DNA of 64,000 nt from Streptomyces alanosinicus (GTDB lineage Bacteria > Actinomycetota > Actinomycetes > Streptomycetales > Streptomycetaceae), in NCBI RefSeq assembly GCF_014650595.1, contig NZ_BMVG01000004.1, positions 248,001 to 312,000 of the forward strand, read 5' to 3'. A program made the translations under genes and the position numbers. Every line of letters starts with the position of its first letter. Within the stretch, counting starts at the first letter, position 1. A model generated the notes under the pieces. The model made no database searches and was not told the DNA's origin. It saw only the letters and a list, made by a program, of their open reading frames with translations. Positions 8,274-16,928 of this stretch are shown here, piece by piece.

Positions 8274-9077
8274 TCAGCCCAGCCGCGCCGCCAACCCGCC
8301 GGTGCAGCGCACCTCGTCGCCCGCCGTGATCAGCAGGCCCTCCACGTCCGGCAGGGACTCCAGCCAGGCCAGCCCCGCCCGCGAGCCCATCGCGAACGCC
8401 GCCGTGGCCCAGCAGTCCACCCAGGTCAGCCGCGGCCCCACCACCGTCACGGAGACCAGGTCCGTCACCGCCGGCCTGCCCGTCCGCGGATCCACGATGT
8501 GCGCGCCCCGCTCGGCGGTGCCCGAGGTCGCCACCGACAGTTCGGCCGTGCCCGCCGCCGAGACCACCGCCGCCAGCCCGCCCGGCCGCAGCGGATCGGC
8601 CACGCCCACCCGCCAGGGCCGCTGCGGCTCCGGCGTGCCCAGCAACTGGACGTCCCCGCCCCCGTTGACACTCACCCCGCACACCCCGGCCACCCCTGCC
8701 AGCAGCCGCGCCGCCCGCTCGGCGGCCCAGCCCTTGACGATGCCGGTGGGATCCAGCGAGCCCTGGTAGCGGCTGCTGAACCAGCCCTCGCTCACCCGTT
8801 CCGCCTCCGCCGCGAGGCGCAGCACCTCGGCCACGTCCGGGGCGCACTCCGCCACGGTCAGCTCACCCCGGGCCAGCCGCGCGACCTCGCTGTCCTCGCG
8901 GTAGGTGCTGAACACCGCGTCCGCCGCGCGCAGTCCGGCGACCGCCTCGTCGAGGGCCGCGCGCACCGCCCCGGGTTCCCCGCCGCGGACGTCGAAGGAG
9001 AAGACGGTCCCCATGACCTCCTCCGCATGACGCACCGCGGCGGGGGCCTCGCCCGGCTCGGCCACCGTGTCAGCCAC
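8274..9077 (-). CDS. apbE: FAD:protein FMN transferase, ApbE family
   Basis: The 267-residue protein attaches FMN covalently to Thr/Ser in target flavoproteins using FAD. Family motifs are visible: DPTGIVKGWAAERAA (residues about 108-122), SVNGGGDVQLLG, HIVDPRTGRPA, and the metal-binding tail VDCWATAAFAMG. The GTG start overlaps the stop of the upstream FMN-binding protein by 8 bp, so enzyme and substrate are coupled. Its likely targets are the DAVSGAT motifs of that protein and the DTVSGAT motif of the second FMN-binding protein. No signal peptide is evident, although many ApbE proteins act outside the membrane, so the site of action here is open. Confidence 0.92.
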   Translation of the reverse strand: MADTVAEPGEAPAAVRHAEEVMGTVFSFDVRGGEPGAVRAALDEAVAGLRAADAVFSTYREDSEVARLARGELTVAECAPDVAEVLRLAAEAERVSEGWFSSRYQGSLDPTGIVKGWAAERAARLLAGVAGVCGVSVNGGGDVQLLGTPEPQRPWRVGVADPLRPGGLAAVVSAAGTAELSVATSGTAERGAHIVDPRTGRPAVTDLVSVTVVGPRLTWVDCWATAAFAMGSRAGLAWLESLPDVEGLLITAGDEVRCTGGLAARLG

Positions 9078-9840
9078 CGGCCTGGTCCAGCGCCGACTGC
9101 AGGGACTGCTGGTAGCCGGTGCTGGTGTAGGTGGCGCCGGAGACGGCGTCGATGTGCGCGTTGCCGGCCGTGACGGCCTCCTGGTTGAGTCTGGGGACGG
9201 CCAGCGCCGTCTTCTGGTCGCTCAGTCCGCCCTTGGGCGCCTGTACGGCCGCCGCCTGGGTGATCTTGCCGCCGCTGACCGTGATCCGTACCTGGACCGG
9301 TCCGTACTGGGTCTGCGCGACCTTCCCGGTCACCGTGCGGGCCTGCGCGGTACCGGAGGAACCGGTCTTCCCCGCGGAACCGGCCGGCTTCGCCTTGTCC
9401 AGCGCCGACTGGAGGGACTTCTTGTAGCCGGTGCTCGTGTACGTCGCCCCGGAGACCGCGTCGATCCGCGCGCTCTGCGCGGCGACGGCCTCCTGGTTGA
9501 GTCTGGGGACGGCCAGCGCCGTCTTCTGGTCGCTCAGTCCGCCCTTGGGCGCCTGCACGGCCTCCGCCTTGGTGATCTTCCCGCCCGCGACGGTCAGCCG
9601 CACCTGCACGGTGCCGTACTGCGTCTGCGCCGCGTCACCGGTCACCGTGCCGCCCGCGGCACCGGCCGGCTGCGCGCCGCCCTGGGACGGCTGCCGCGCC
9701 GCCGGCGCCTGCGGTGCCGCGCCCGCCGCCGACGCCGCGGCCGGATCCGACGCCGGCTTCAGCGCCAGCAGCAGGACGACACCGGAGACGGTGGCGGTGG
9801 TGGCCAGCACGACCCGTCGAATGGGATGACTCTTCCTCAT
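9070..9840 (-). CDS. Secreted or membrane-anchored protein with two FMN-binding domains
   Basis: The 256-residue protein has an N-terminal membrane anchor or signal (RRVVLATTATVSGVVLLLAL), a Pro/Ala/Gln linker, and two FMN_bind domains (about 65-145 and 165-250). Each ends with DAVSGATYTSTGY, where the Thr of SGAT is the expected covalent FMN site for ApbE. The two domains are nearly the same: a 72-bp DNA stretch is identical at 9172-9243 and 9484-9555. It overlaps apbE downstream and follows a ferric-reductase-like gene, as expected for a flavin-based electron carrier outside the membrane. Confidence 0.9.
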   Translation of the reverse strand: MRKSHPIRRVVLATTATVSGVVLLLALKPASDPAAASAAGAAPQAPAARQPSQGGAQPAGAAGGTVTGDAAQTQYGTVQVRLTVAGGKITKAEAVQAPKGGLSDQKTALAVPRLNQEAVAAQSARIDAVSGATYTSTGYKKSLQSALDKAKPAGSAGKTGSSGTAQARTVTGKVAQTQYGPVQVRITVSGGKITQAAAVQAPKGGLSDQKTALAVPRLNQEAVTAGNAHIDAVSGATYTSTGYQQSLQSALDQAGG

Positions 9841-9885
9841 GTGTCCGTATCTCTCCGTCGGTCCCGGTCTCTCCGTTGCGCCCGC

Positions 9886-11268
9886 TCACATCTCGAACGA
9901 CTCGTGATGGATACGCCGGGCGGGAACCCCCGCGCCGCGCAGTGCCTCGAACACCGACTGCGCGAACCCGGCCGGGCCGCACATGAAGACGTCGTGCCGG
10001 TCGATGTCCGGGATCTTCCGCTGGAGGTTCTCCGCGGAGATGTCCGGCCGCTCGCCGTCCGGGCTGTTCACCGCGTACATCAGCCGGGCGCCCCGCTCGT
10101 CGGCGATCGCCGCCAGCTCGTCCCACAGCGCCAGGTCCTGGGTGCTGTTGGCCCGGTAGAGCAGGGTGATGTCACCGGCCGCGCCGGGCAGCGTCTCGAA
10201 CAGCGCCCGCATCGGCGTGATGCCGACCCCGCCCGCGACCAGCAGCACCTTGCCCCGGCTGCGCCGCTGCGCGGTCATCGCCCCGTACGGGCCCTCCGCC
10301 CACACCCGGGTGCCGGGCGGCAGCTCCCGCAGCCGGGCGCTGTGGTCGCCGATCGCCTTCACCGTGATCCGCAGCATGTCCGGGCGGGGCGCCGCCGACA
10401 GCGAGTACGGGTGCGAGCTGAAGCGCATCCCGGGCGCGAGGAACCGCCAGCGGAAGAACTGGCCCGCCTCCGCGCCCATCCGGTGCAGCTTGCGCCCGCC
10501 GATCAGCACCGACACGATGCCCGGCGTCTCCTCGATCACCGCCTCCACCCGCATCCGGTGCTTCAGGTTCAGCCGGATCGGGGTGAGGATCCGGTACCAG
10601 ATCACCAGCGCGCTGACCGCGCCGTACAGGCCGTACCAGAAGGTCCTGGCGACCGGCTCGACCGCGAAGTCGTTGCCGGTGGTGATCTGGTGCCAGAACG
10701 TCAGGAACACCGCCGCGTACGTCAGCAGATGCACGTGGTACCAGGTGTCGTACGGCATCAGGCGGCGGATCCAGCCGGTCGAGGTCAGCCCGATCAGCAC
10801 GAACAGGCCCGTGCCGATCGCCGCCTTGCCCACATCGGGCAGCTGGTCGACGGAGTCGATCGTCTGCTGCACGATGTCGCCGAGCGACTTGCCCGCCTGC
10901 AGCGCGTACCCCCACATGGTGAGGAAGACATGCGCCGCGATCAGGCAGAGCGTGTAGCGGCCGCTCATCGCGTGCCAGCGGGCGACCCGGTCCGAGCCGA
11001 CCCGCCGCTCCAGCGCCGGCACGCGCGCCATCTGGAGCACGACCAGCGCCATCAGATAGCCGGCGAGCAGCCCGGTGATCCGGCCCGCGTTGAGGATCCG
11101 GCCGGTGTTGTCGGCGATGGACGGGGTGTTGTGCCACCAGAGCCACAGCACGGCCGCCGCGCCCGCCCCGACGGCGAGCAGCAGCGGTACGGCCGGGCTG
11201 CGGCGCGGGCGGATGCGGCGCATCGTCTGGCGGCGGGCGGCACGTCCGCCTGCGAGCGTGGTGGTCAC
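9886..11268 (-). CDS. Ferric-reductase-like membrane flavocytochrome (oxidoreductase)
   Basis: The 460-residue protein has about six membrane helices with haem-ligand-type His residues (ARWHAMSGRYTLCLIAAHVF, then YHVHLLTYAAVF and WHQIT), then a ferredoxin-NADP-reductase-type part with FRWRFLAPGM, SSHPYSLSAAP (FAD site), LLVAGGVGITPMRAL (NAD(P) site) and a C-terminal MCGPAGFAQSV. The GTG at 11268 is chosen because GGAGG lies just before it. It should pass electrons from cytosolic NAD(P)H across the membrane to the adjacent flavinylated proteins. It is a close paralogue of the gene at 11788-13140. Confidence 0.88.
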   Translation of the reverse strand: MTTTLAGGRAARRQTMRRIRPRRSPAVPLLLAVGAGAAAVLWLWWHNTPSIADNTGRILNAGRITGLLAGYLMALVVLQMARVPALERRVGSDRVARWHAMSGRYTLCLIAAHVFLTMWGYALQAGKSLGDIVQQTIDSVDQLPDVGKAAIGTGLFVLIGLTSTGWIRRLMPYDTWYHVHLLTYAAVFLTFWHQITTGNDFAVEPVARTFWYGLYGAVSALVIWYRILTPIRLNLKHRMRVEAVIEETPGIVSVLIGGRKLHRMGAEAGQFFRWRFLAPGMRFSSHPYSLSAAPRPDMLRITVKAIGDHSARLRELPPGTRVWAEGPYGAMTAQRRSRGKVLLVAGGVGITPMRALFETLPGAAGDITLLYRANSTQDLALWDELAAIADERGARLMYAVNSPDGERPDISAENLQRKIPDIDRHDVFMCGPAGFAQSVFEALRGAGVPARRIHHESFEM

Positions 11269-11327
11269 GGTTCCTCCGTGGGGACTCGGCCCTTGGCCCA
11301 CAGATACGTGCCGGACGCGCCGCGTGT

Positions 11328-11777
11328 TCACAGCCCTGCCGAGTCCAGCGCGGACTGCAGGGACTGCCGGTACCCGGTGCTGGTGTACGTGGCGCCCGAC
11401 ACCGTGTCGATCGCGGCGCTCTGCGCGGCCAGCGCCTCGCGCCGCAGCTGGGGCAGCGCGTAGCTGTTGATCTCCTGGTCGCGCGGGTTGTCCCGCGGGT
11501 ACCGCACGGCCGTGACGTCCGTGAGCCGGCCGCCCCTGACCGTCACCCGCACCTGGACCGGGCCCCAGCGGGTCTGGACCGTGTCGCCGGTGGTGGTCCC
11601 GGCGCCGCCGCCCGATGCGCTCGAACTGCTGGACACCGAGGGCGAGTCGGTGCTCGCCGTCACCACCGTGGGACTCGTGTGCGGCTTCAGCGACAGCAGC
11701 AGCACCATCCCGGAGACGGTCGCGGCACTCGCCAGCACGATGCGGCGCAGCGGACGGTTCTTCTTCAACGCGTGCAC
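11328..11777 (-). CDS. FMN-binding domain protein, single domain
   Basis: The 149-residue protein has an N-terminal anchor (RRIVLASAATVSGMVLLLSL), a Ser/Thr-rich linker and one FMN_bind domain with the flavinylation motif DTVSGATYTSTGY near residues 125-137. It resembles each half of the two-domain protein at 9070-9840 but contains PRDNPRDQEINSYALPQLRREAL in place of the conserved PKGGLSDQ region. The start is GTG 11777 (only 10 bp after the ferric-reductase stop), and a TTG at 11768 with GGAAG upstream is an alternative. It is predicted to be a second ApbE substrate. Confidence 0.85.
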   Translation of the reverse strand: MHALKKNRPLRRIVLASAATVSGMVLLLSLKPHTSPTVVTASTDSPSVSSSSSASGGGAGTTTGDTVQTRWGPVQVRVTVRGGRLTDVTAVRYPRDNPRDQEINSYALPQLRREALAAQSAAIDTVSGATYTSTGYRQSLQSALDSAGL

Positions 11778-11787
11778 TTCCGGGCCC

Positions 11788-13140
11788 TCACAGCTCGAAC
11801 GACTCGTGGTGGATCCGGCGGTCCGGCACCCCGGCCGCCCGCAGCGCCTCGTACACGTCCCGCGCGAAGCCGTGCGGGCCGCAGAGGTAGACATCGTGGC
11901 CGGCGAGGGCGGGGAAGGTCGCGCGCAGCGACTCGGCCGAGATGTCCGGACGTTCCCCGCCCGGCCCGTTCAGCGCGTAGAGCACCCGCGCGCCGCGCCA
12001 CCGGGCGATCGCCTCCAGCTCCTGGCCGAGCGCCAGGTCCTCGGCGCGCCGCGCCCGGTACAGCAGGGTGACCTCGCCGGGCAGCGTCTCGAACAGCGCC
12101 CGCAGCGGGGTGACACCGACGCCGGCCGCGATGAGCAGGCTGCGGTGACCGGTGGCCCGGTCGGCGGTCAGCGAGCCGTACGGCCCCTCCGCCCACACCC
12201 GGACGCCGGGCCGCAGCGAGGCGACGGCCGCGCTGTGGTCGCCGAGCGCCTTGACCGTGATCCGCAGGCGGTCCGGGCGCGCCGGCGCCGACAGGGAGTA
12301 CGGCGTCGACGTCCAGCCCATGCCCGCGCCGAGGAACCGCCAGCGGAAGAACTGCCCCGGCCGCGCCCCCAGTTCCGTCAGCCGCCGCCCGCGCACGACG
12401 ACCGAGTACACCCCCGGAGCCTCCCGGTGCACCGACTCCACGCGCAGCCGGTGACGCCGGTTGAGGCGGACGGGGGCGAGGACCCGGAACCACAGCACCA
12501 GGGCCGCGGCGCCCAGGTACAGCGCGTACCAGAGGGCCGTCGCGACCGGCTTGCCATGGAACTCGTCCCCCAGTGTCAGCTGGTGGAAGAAGGCCAGGAA
12601 GACGGCCGCGTACGTCAGCAGGTGGACGTAGTACCAGAACTCGTGGCTGGTGCGGCGGCGCACGGCGCGGGCCGAGGTGATGCCGACCGCGAAGAGGATC
12701 ACCGTGCCCGCACTCGCCTTGAGCATGTCCGGGTAGTCCAGGACGACGGTCACCGTCTCGTGCCACAGCGAGGCCCGGTCCTGGGCGGCGTACCCGGCGA
12801 GGACCAGCGCGATGTGCAGGAGAAGCAGACAGACCGTGTAGCGGCCGGCCATCGCGTGCCAGCGCGCCACCCGGTCCGAGCCGACCCGGTGCTCCAGCAG
12901 CGGCACCCGCGCCAGCAGGCCGACGAGCACCGCGCAGGCGTACCCGCACAGCAGCCCGGCGATCCGCCCGGCGCCGGTCAGCCAGCCGGCCGCGGCGACC
13001 ACGGCCCCGGTGTCCGCCCACCAGAGCGTCACCACGGCCGCCGCCCCGGCCCACAGCACGGCCAGCACCGGGCCGGCGGGGGAGCGCCGTGCGGTCACCG
13101 GCAGCGGCGGGGCCGCCCGTCGCGCGTCCACGGTGGTCAT
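11788..13140 (-). CDS. Second ferric-reductase-like membrane flavocytochrome
   Basis: The 450-residue paralogue of the 9886-11268 gene has the same layout: helices with ARWHAMAGRYTVCLLLLHIA and YYVHLLTYAAVFLAFFHQ as probable haem ligands, then FRWRFLGAGM, TSTPYSLSAPA, LLIAAGVGVTPLRALFETL and YLCGPHGFARDV. It is the first gene of the leftward block and reads into a single-domain FMN-binding protein. The two modules probably arose by duplication, with one ApbE serving both. It faces the two-component system divergently, which suggests control by that system. Confidence 0.88.
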   Translation of the reverse strand: MTTVDARRAAPPLPVTARRSPAGPVLAVLWAGAAAVVTLWWADTGAVVAAAGWLTGAGRIAGLLCGYACAVLVGLLARVPLLEHRVGSDRVARWHAMAGRYTVCLLLLHIALVLAGYAAQDRASLWHETVTVVLDYPDMLKASAGTVILFAVGITSARAVRRRTSHEFWYYVHLLTYAAVFLAFFHQLTLGDEFHGKPVATALWYALYLGAAALVLWFRVLAPVRLNRRHRLRVESVHREAPGVYSVVVRGRRLTELGARPGQFFRWRFLGAGMGWTSTPYSLSAPARPDRLRITVKALGDHSAAVASLRPGVRVWAEGPYGSLTADRATGHRSLLIAAGVGVTPLRALFETLPGEVTLLYRARRAEDLALGQELEAIARWRGARVLYALNGPGGERPDISAESLRATFPALAGHDVYLCGPHGFARDVYEALRAAGVPDRRIHHESFEL

Positions 13141-13350
13141 CAGCAGCCGTCCCTTCGTCCGTCGTGCCAGGCCACTGTGCGGGGCGAAGTTCTCAGGGAC
13201 CTCTGAGCGAGCCTGGGACCGGCTGTATCGAGAGCGAACTCAGAAGCGGTCCTCATCCGGCGTTCAGGAGGCCGGTGAGCGTACTCACAGAAAACTCAGA
13301 GCCGGGGCGGTACGTCCCACCCGTGCCCAGGGGTGATGCTGGTAGGCGCG
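13141..13350. promoter_or_regulatory. Divergent promoter region between ferric reductase and two-component genes
   Basis: This 210-bp gap holds repeated ctcag elements: tctcag at 13191, ctctgag at 13201, aactcaga at 13237-13244 and again at 13293-13300. It also has the inverted repeat gtgag-cgta-ctcac at 13275-13288. Direct repeats of this kind are what an OmpR-type regulator would bind, so the region may serve both autoregulation and control of the reductase block. Binding is inferred. Confidence 0.45.
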
Positions 13351-14091
13351 ATGAACACCACCCGCTCCGGCCGCCCGGCCCTCACCCGACCCGACGGCAC
13401 CGCGCTGCGCGTCCTCGTCGTCGACGACGACCTCGATCTCGCGGAGGTCCTCACCGGCGCCCTGCGCTACGAGGGCTGGGAGGTGCGCGCGGCCGGCGAC
13501 GGTGCCTCGGCCGTGGCCGCCGCGCACGAGCTGCTGCCGGACGCCGTCGTCCTCGACGTGATGCTCCCCGACACCGACGGCTTCGCCGTGCTGCGCCGGC
13601 TGCACGAGGTGAAACCGGACGTCTGTGTCCTCTTCCTCACGGCCCGGGACGCCGTCGAGGACCGGATCGCGGGCATCACGGCGGGCGGCGACGACTATGT
13701 CACCAAGCCCTTCAGCCTGGAGGAGGTCGTGGCCCGGCTGCGCGGTCTGCTGCGCCGGGCGGGCATGGCCCGGCAGCTGGAGGAGGGGCCGCGGCTGACC
13801 GTCGGCGACCTGGTCATGGACGAGGAGGCCCGCGAGGTCACCCGGGCCGGTGAGCTGATCGAACTCTCGCCCACGGAGTTCGAGCTGCTCCGCTTCCTCA
13901 TGCGCAACCCGCGCCGCGTGCTCAGCAAGGCGCAGATCCTCGACCGGGTCTGGTCCTACGACTTCGGCGGCCGGGCCCATGTGGTCGAGCTGTACATCTC
14001 CTACCTGCGCAAGAAGATGGACGCGGGGCGTGAGCCCATGATCCACACGGTGCGCGGGTCGGGCTATGTGCTGAAACCGGTCAGCAGGTGA
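13351..14091 (+). CDS. OmpR-family response regulator
   Basis: The 246-residue regulator has a receiver domain with acidic pair VVDDDLD, phospho-acceptor Asp in VVLDVMLPDTDG, the Thr of VLFLTARD and the Lys of TKPFSLEE. A winged-helix Trans_reg_C domain follows (LIELSPTEFELLRFLM, VLSKAQILDRVW, VVELYISYLRKKMD). ATG 13351 is chosen over the GTG 18 bp upstream because ggtagg precedes it at normal spacing. The histidine kinase overlaps its stop (GTGA). Divergence from the ferric-reductase/FMN block makes that block the likely regulon. Confidence 0.92.
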   Translation: MNTTRSGRPALTRPDGTALRVLVVDDDLDLAEVLTGALRYEGWEVRAAGDGASAVAAAHELLPDAVVLDVMLPDTDGFAVLRRLHEVKPDVCVLFLTARDAVEDRIAGITAGGDDYVTKPFSLEEVVARLRGLLRRAGMARQLEEGPRLTVGDLVMDEEAREVTRAGELIELSPTEFELLRFLMRNPRRVLSKAQILDRVWSYDFGGRAHVVELYISYLRKKMDAGREPMIHTVRGSGYVLKPVSR

Positions 14092-15596
14092 CGTTCCTCC
14101 GGCGGCTGCCCCGCCCCCGCACCCTGCGCGCCCGGCTCATCGCCGGACTGGTCGTGCTGCTCGCGATCAGCTGTGCCGCGGTCGGGGCGGCGGCCGTCGT
14201 CGAACTGAACGGCTCGCTCGTCCGCCGGCTCGACCAGCAGCTGCAGCAGGCGGGCCCGGCCTTCCCGCAGAGCCTGGAGCACGGCACCTACAAGCCGTCG
14301 GACCATGACGGCGACGAGCACGGCGACACCCGCAGACAGGCCGCCGGGACGTTCGGCGCCCGGCTGCTGAACGGCCGGGTCACCAGCGCCGCGGTGGTGC
14401 CCGCGGGCAACGGGCGGGACCCCGGTGTCAGCCTGACCGCCGCCGACCGCAGGGCCCTGGCCGGGCTTGCGGTGGACGGCGCCGGCCACACCGTGTGCCT
14501 GTCGCACCTGCACGACTACCGGCTGATGGCATGGCCCGGCAGGGACGGCGACGTGCTGGTCACGGGGCTGCCGACGGAGCCGGTACGGGCCGTCGTGAAA
14601 CGCCTCGGACTGGTCGCCGTGACCGTCTTCGGCCTGGCCCTGACCGTCGTCGGCGTGGCCGGGGCGCTGTGGGTCCGCTGGTCGCTGCGCCCGCTGAGCC
14701 GGGTCGCCGCGACCGCCACCAGGGTCAGCGAACTGCCCCTGGCCAGCGGTGAGGTGGCGCTGCCGTCGCGCGCCCCGGACAGCGATCCGCGCAGCGAGGT
14801 CGGCCAGGTGGCGGCGGCCTTCAACCGCATGCTGCGGCATGTCGAGAACGCCCTGACCAAGCGGCACGCCGTCGAGGAGCGGCTGCGCCGCTTCGCCGCC
14901 GACGCCAGCCACGAGCTGCGCACCCCGGTCGCCTCCGTCCGCGGCCATGCCGAACTGGCCCTCCTCCACCCCGGCCCGGTGCCGGCGGAGGTCACCCGGG
15001 CCCTGGAGCGCATCAAGGCCGAGTCCGTGCGGATGGGCGAGATGGTCGACGATCTGCTGCTGCTGGCCCGGCTCGACGCGGGCCGCCCGTTGGAGAGCGG
15101 CCCGGTGGATCTGACCCGCCTGGTCCTGGACGCGGTGACGGACGCACGGGCCGCGGGCCCCGGTCACCGCTGGTCCCTGGACCTCCCCGAGGACCCGGTG
15201 ACGGTCCCGGGCGACGCCCACCGCCTCCATCAGGTGGTGGCCAACCTGTTGGCCAACGCGCGTTTGCACACCCCCGTGGGCACCACGGTGACGGTGACCC
15301 TGGTGGCGGCGCCCGACGCGGCCGAACTCTCCGTCCATGACGACGGCCCCGGTGTCCCCGAGGACGTCCAGCCGGACGTCTTCGAACGCTTCACCCGAGC
15401 CGACCACCGCCGCCGCCCGGACGCTCACGCTGCCGGCACCGGCGCGGGCCTGGGCCTCGCGATCGTGGCGGCGGTGACGGAGGCGCACGAGGGGACGGTG
15501 GGGCTGGAGAGCGGACCGGGCTCCACGACGTTCAGGGTGCGACTGCCCGGCCAGAGGGGCGCGGGGAACCGCGCACGGAACATCAGTACCGGATGA
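14088..15596 (+). CDS. Membrane sensor histidine kinase
   Basis: The 502-residue kinase has two membrane segments (about 15-38 and 165-190) around an outer sensor loop, then HAMP, the H-box FAADASHELRTPVASV, N-box NLLANARLHTP and G-boxes DDGPGVP and GTGAGLGLAIV. The sensor loop contains the short acidic/His cluster SDHDGDEHGD, which could hold a metal ion. The GTG start overlaps the regulator stop. The last residues, GQRGAGNRARNISTG, are encoded by a copy of the dispersed ggggcgcgggg element, so the tail is probably non-functional. It converges with the L,D-transpeptidase gene by 14 bp. Confidence 0.92.
   Translation: MTFLRRLPRPRTLRARLIAGLVVLLAISCAAVGAAAVVELNGSLVRRLDQQLQQAGPAFPQSLEHGTYKPSDHDGDEHGDTRRQAAGTFGARLLNGRVTSAAVVPAGNGRDPGVSLTAADRRALAGLAVDGAGHTVCLSHLHDYRLMAWPGRDGDVLVTGLPTEPVRAVVKRLGLVAVTVFGLALTVVGVAGALWVRWSLRPLSRVAATATRVSELPLASGEVALPSRAPDSDPRSEVGQVAAAFNRMLRHVENALTKRHAVEERLRRFAADASHELRTPVASVRGHAELALLHPGPVPAEVTRALERIKAESVRMGEMVDDLLLLARLDAGRPLESGPVDLTRLVLDAVTDARAAGPGHRWSLDLPEDPVTVPGDAHRLHQVVANLLANARLHTPVGTTVTVTLVAAPDAAELSVHDDGPGVPEDVQPDVFERFTRADHRRRPDAHAAGTGAGLGLAIVAAVTEAHEGTVGLESGPGSTTFRVRLPGQRGAGNRARNISTG
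15555..15578 (+). repeat. Copy of the dispersed ggggcgcggggaac element inside a CDS end
   Basis: The sequence aggggcgcggggaaccgcgc matches elements at 19669-19733 and 22957-22980. Here it is read through as the C-terminal tail of the histidine kinase. The element family is common in Streptomyces intergenic DNA (recalled, not searched). Confidence 0.6.
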
Positions 15597-16287
15597 TCGC
15601 CGTGGCACCGCTGTCGGTCCCGATGGCGACATGCGGGGCCCGCGCGGGCCTGGCCCACCGGAGAATCCGCCGCATCGCGTCCTCCGGCACCGACACACAC
15701 CCGGCCGTGGCCCCACGCCCGTTGACATGCAGGAAGATCCCGGCGCCGCGCCCCCGGACGGGCCGGTCGTAGTTGAACCCGATGACGAGGCCGTACGCGT
15801 ACTGGGCGGTGTAGGTGACCAGATGCTCGGACTCGGACGCCCGGCAGTCCTGCGGCAGCGGCTCGACCCACCGGTTGTAGGACCGTGAGTCATTGTCCTC
15901 GCACCACCACGAACCGTCCTTCACCGCACGGTATGTGACCCGGGTGCCGCCCGGCGCCGCCTTGATCCCGAAGCCGAAGGGAAGCGCGTACAGCCCGGTC
16001 GGTGTGGTGTCCGTCCCCTGCGTGCGCTTCGCGCCCTCCACCAGGCCCTTCGCCCCGAACCGCGCCGGCGCGGCACCGGCCCGCACCCACCGTCCGTGCC
16101 GCAGGTCCCACCAGGTGAGGGTCCCCGACGTCGCGTCGGTGCGCGGGGCCTGAGCGGTGATCAGCTGGGTGCCGCCGCCGGTGTCCGCCATGCGCGCGGG
16201 CAACGGCGCGCACACGGCGCCCGGGGTGAGCCCGAGCAGGGCGATCGAGGACGCGGACACGAGGGTGAGCACGACACCGGGGCGCAT
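15583..16287 (-). CDS. Secreted L,D-transpeptidase-like (YkuD) protein
   Basis: The 234-residue protein has a Sec-type signal peptide (VVLTLVSASSIALLGLTPGAVCA) broken after about residue 26. The C-terminal catalytic core contains FLHVNGRGATAGCVSV, with the His and the Cys expected in the YkuD active site. The middle section has TPTGLYALPFGFG, common in this family. L,D-transpeptidases form 3-3 crosslinks in peptidoglycan. The TAGC context differs from the usual SHGC, so activity is likely but not certain. Its stop overlaps the histidine kinase gene on the other strand. Confidence 0.82.
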   Translation of the reverse strand: MRPGVVLTLVSASSIALLGLTPGAVCAPLPARMADTGGGTQLITAQAPRTDATSGTLTWWDLRHGRWVRAGAAPARFGAKGLVEGAKRTQGTDTTPTGLYALPFGFGIKAAPGGTRVTYRAVKDGSWWCEDNDSRSYNRWVEPLPQDCRASESEHLVTYTAQYAYGLVIGFNYDRPVRGRGAGIFLHVNGRGATAGCVSVPEDAMRRILRWARPARAPHVAIGTDSGATAIIRY

Positions 16288-16290
16288 GGC

Positions 16291-16878
16291 TCAGACGGTA
16301 GACGGCGGGAGCGGCAACGGCAGCCCGGGTAGTCCGTCCAGGCTCGTCGCCACATGTTCCTTCTTCTCGAAGTACGCGCTCAGTGAGGCGTCGTCCTCCC
16401 GCCCGAACCGCTTCCCGTGCAGGTCACGGTCCTCCTCGTACGCCATGTAGGGGACCGCGTACCCGCAGCTGTCCCGGATCAGCTCCGCGTGCACGACGAT
16501 GACCGCGCGCAGCCCGTGCGCGTCGGCGTCGATGTCCGGGAAGCGGGTGAGCAGCTCCGGGAAGCGCGGGTCGTCCCGGAAGACGGGCTCGCCCCGGCCG
16601 TGGACGCGCACGATGTTCGGCGGGCCCTGGAAGGCGCACCACATCAGGGTGATCCGCCCGTTCTCCCGCAGGTGGGCGATGGTCTCGGCGTTGGACCCGG
16701 CGAAGTCGAGATACGCCACGGTCCGCTCGTCGAGCAGGACGAAGGAGCCCTTGAGGCCCTTGGGCGAGAGATTGACCGTGCCGTCGCCGGAGAGCGGGGC
16801 GGTCGCGGTGAAGAAAAGGGGCTGTTCCTCGATGAACGTCCGGAGTCTGCCGTCGATGCGCTCATAAGTCTTTCCCAT
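16291..16878 (-). CDS. Pyridoxamine-5'-phosphate-oxidase-fold (PPOX) protein
   Basis: The 195-residue protein has a split-barrel flavin-binding fold with FFTATAPLSGDGTVNLSPKG, DERTVAYLDFAGSNAETIAHL and ENGRITLMWCAFQGPPNIVRVHG, typical of the Streptomyces PPOX group annotated as pyridoxamine 5'-phosphate oxidase family. True PdxH activity is unlikely because the substrate residues of PdxH are not seen. An F420- or FMN-dependent role is possible. It runs towards the L,D-transpeptidase gene with a 3-bp gap and may share its transcript. Confidence 0.8.
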   Translation of the reverse strand: MGKTYERIDGRLRTFIEEQPLFFTATAPLSGDGTVNLSPKGLKGSFVLLDERTVAYLDFAGSNAETIAHLRENGRITLMWCAFQGPPNIVRVHGRGEPVFRDDPRFPELLTRFPDIDADAHGLRAVIVVHAELIRDSCGYAVPYMAYEEDRDLHGKRFGREDDASLSAYFEKKEHVATSLDGLPGLPLPLPPSTV

Positions 16879-16928
16879 GCCTAACGATTATCAGGGAAAC
16901 TCCTTCGCTTGTCTAAGGACAGGTTCAA

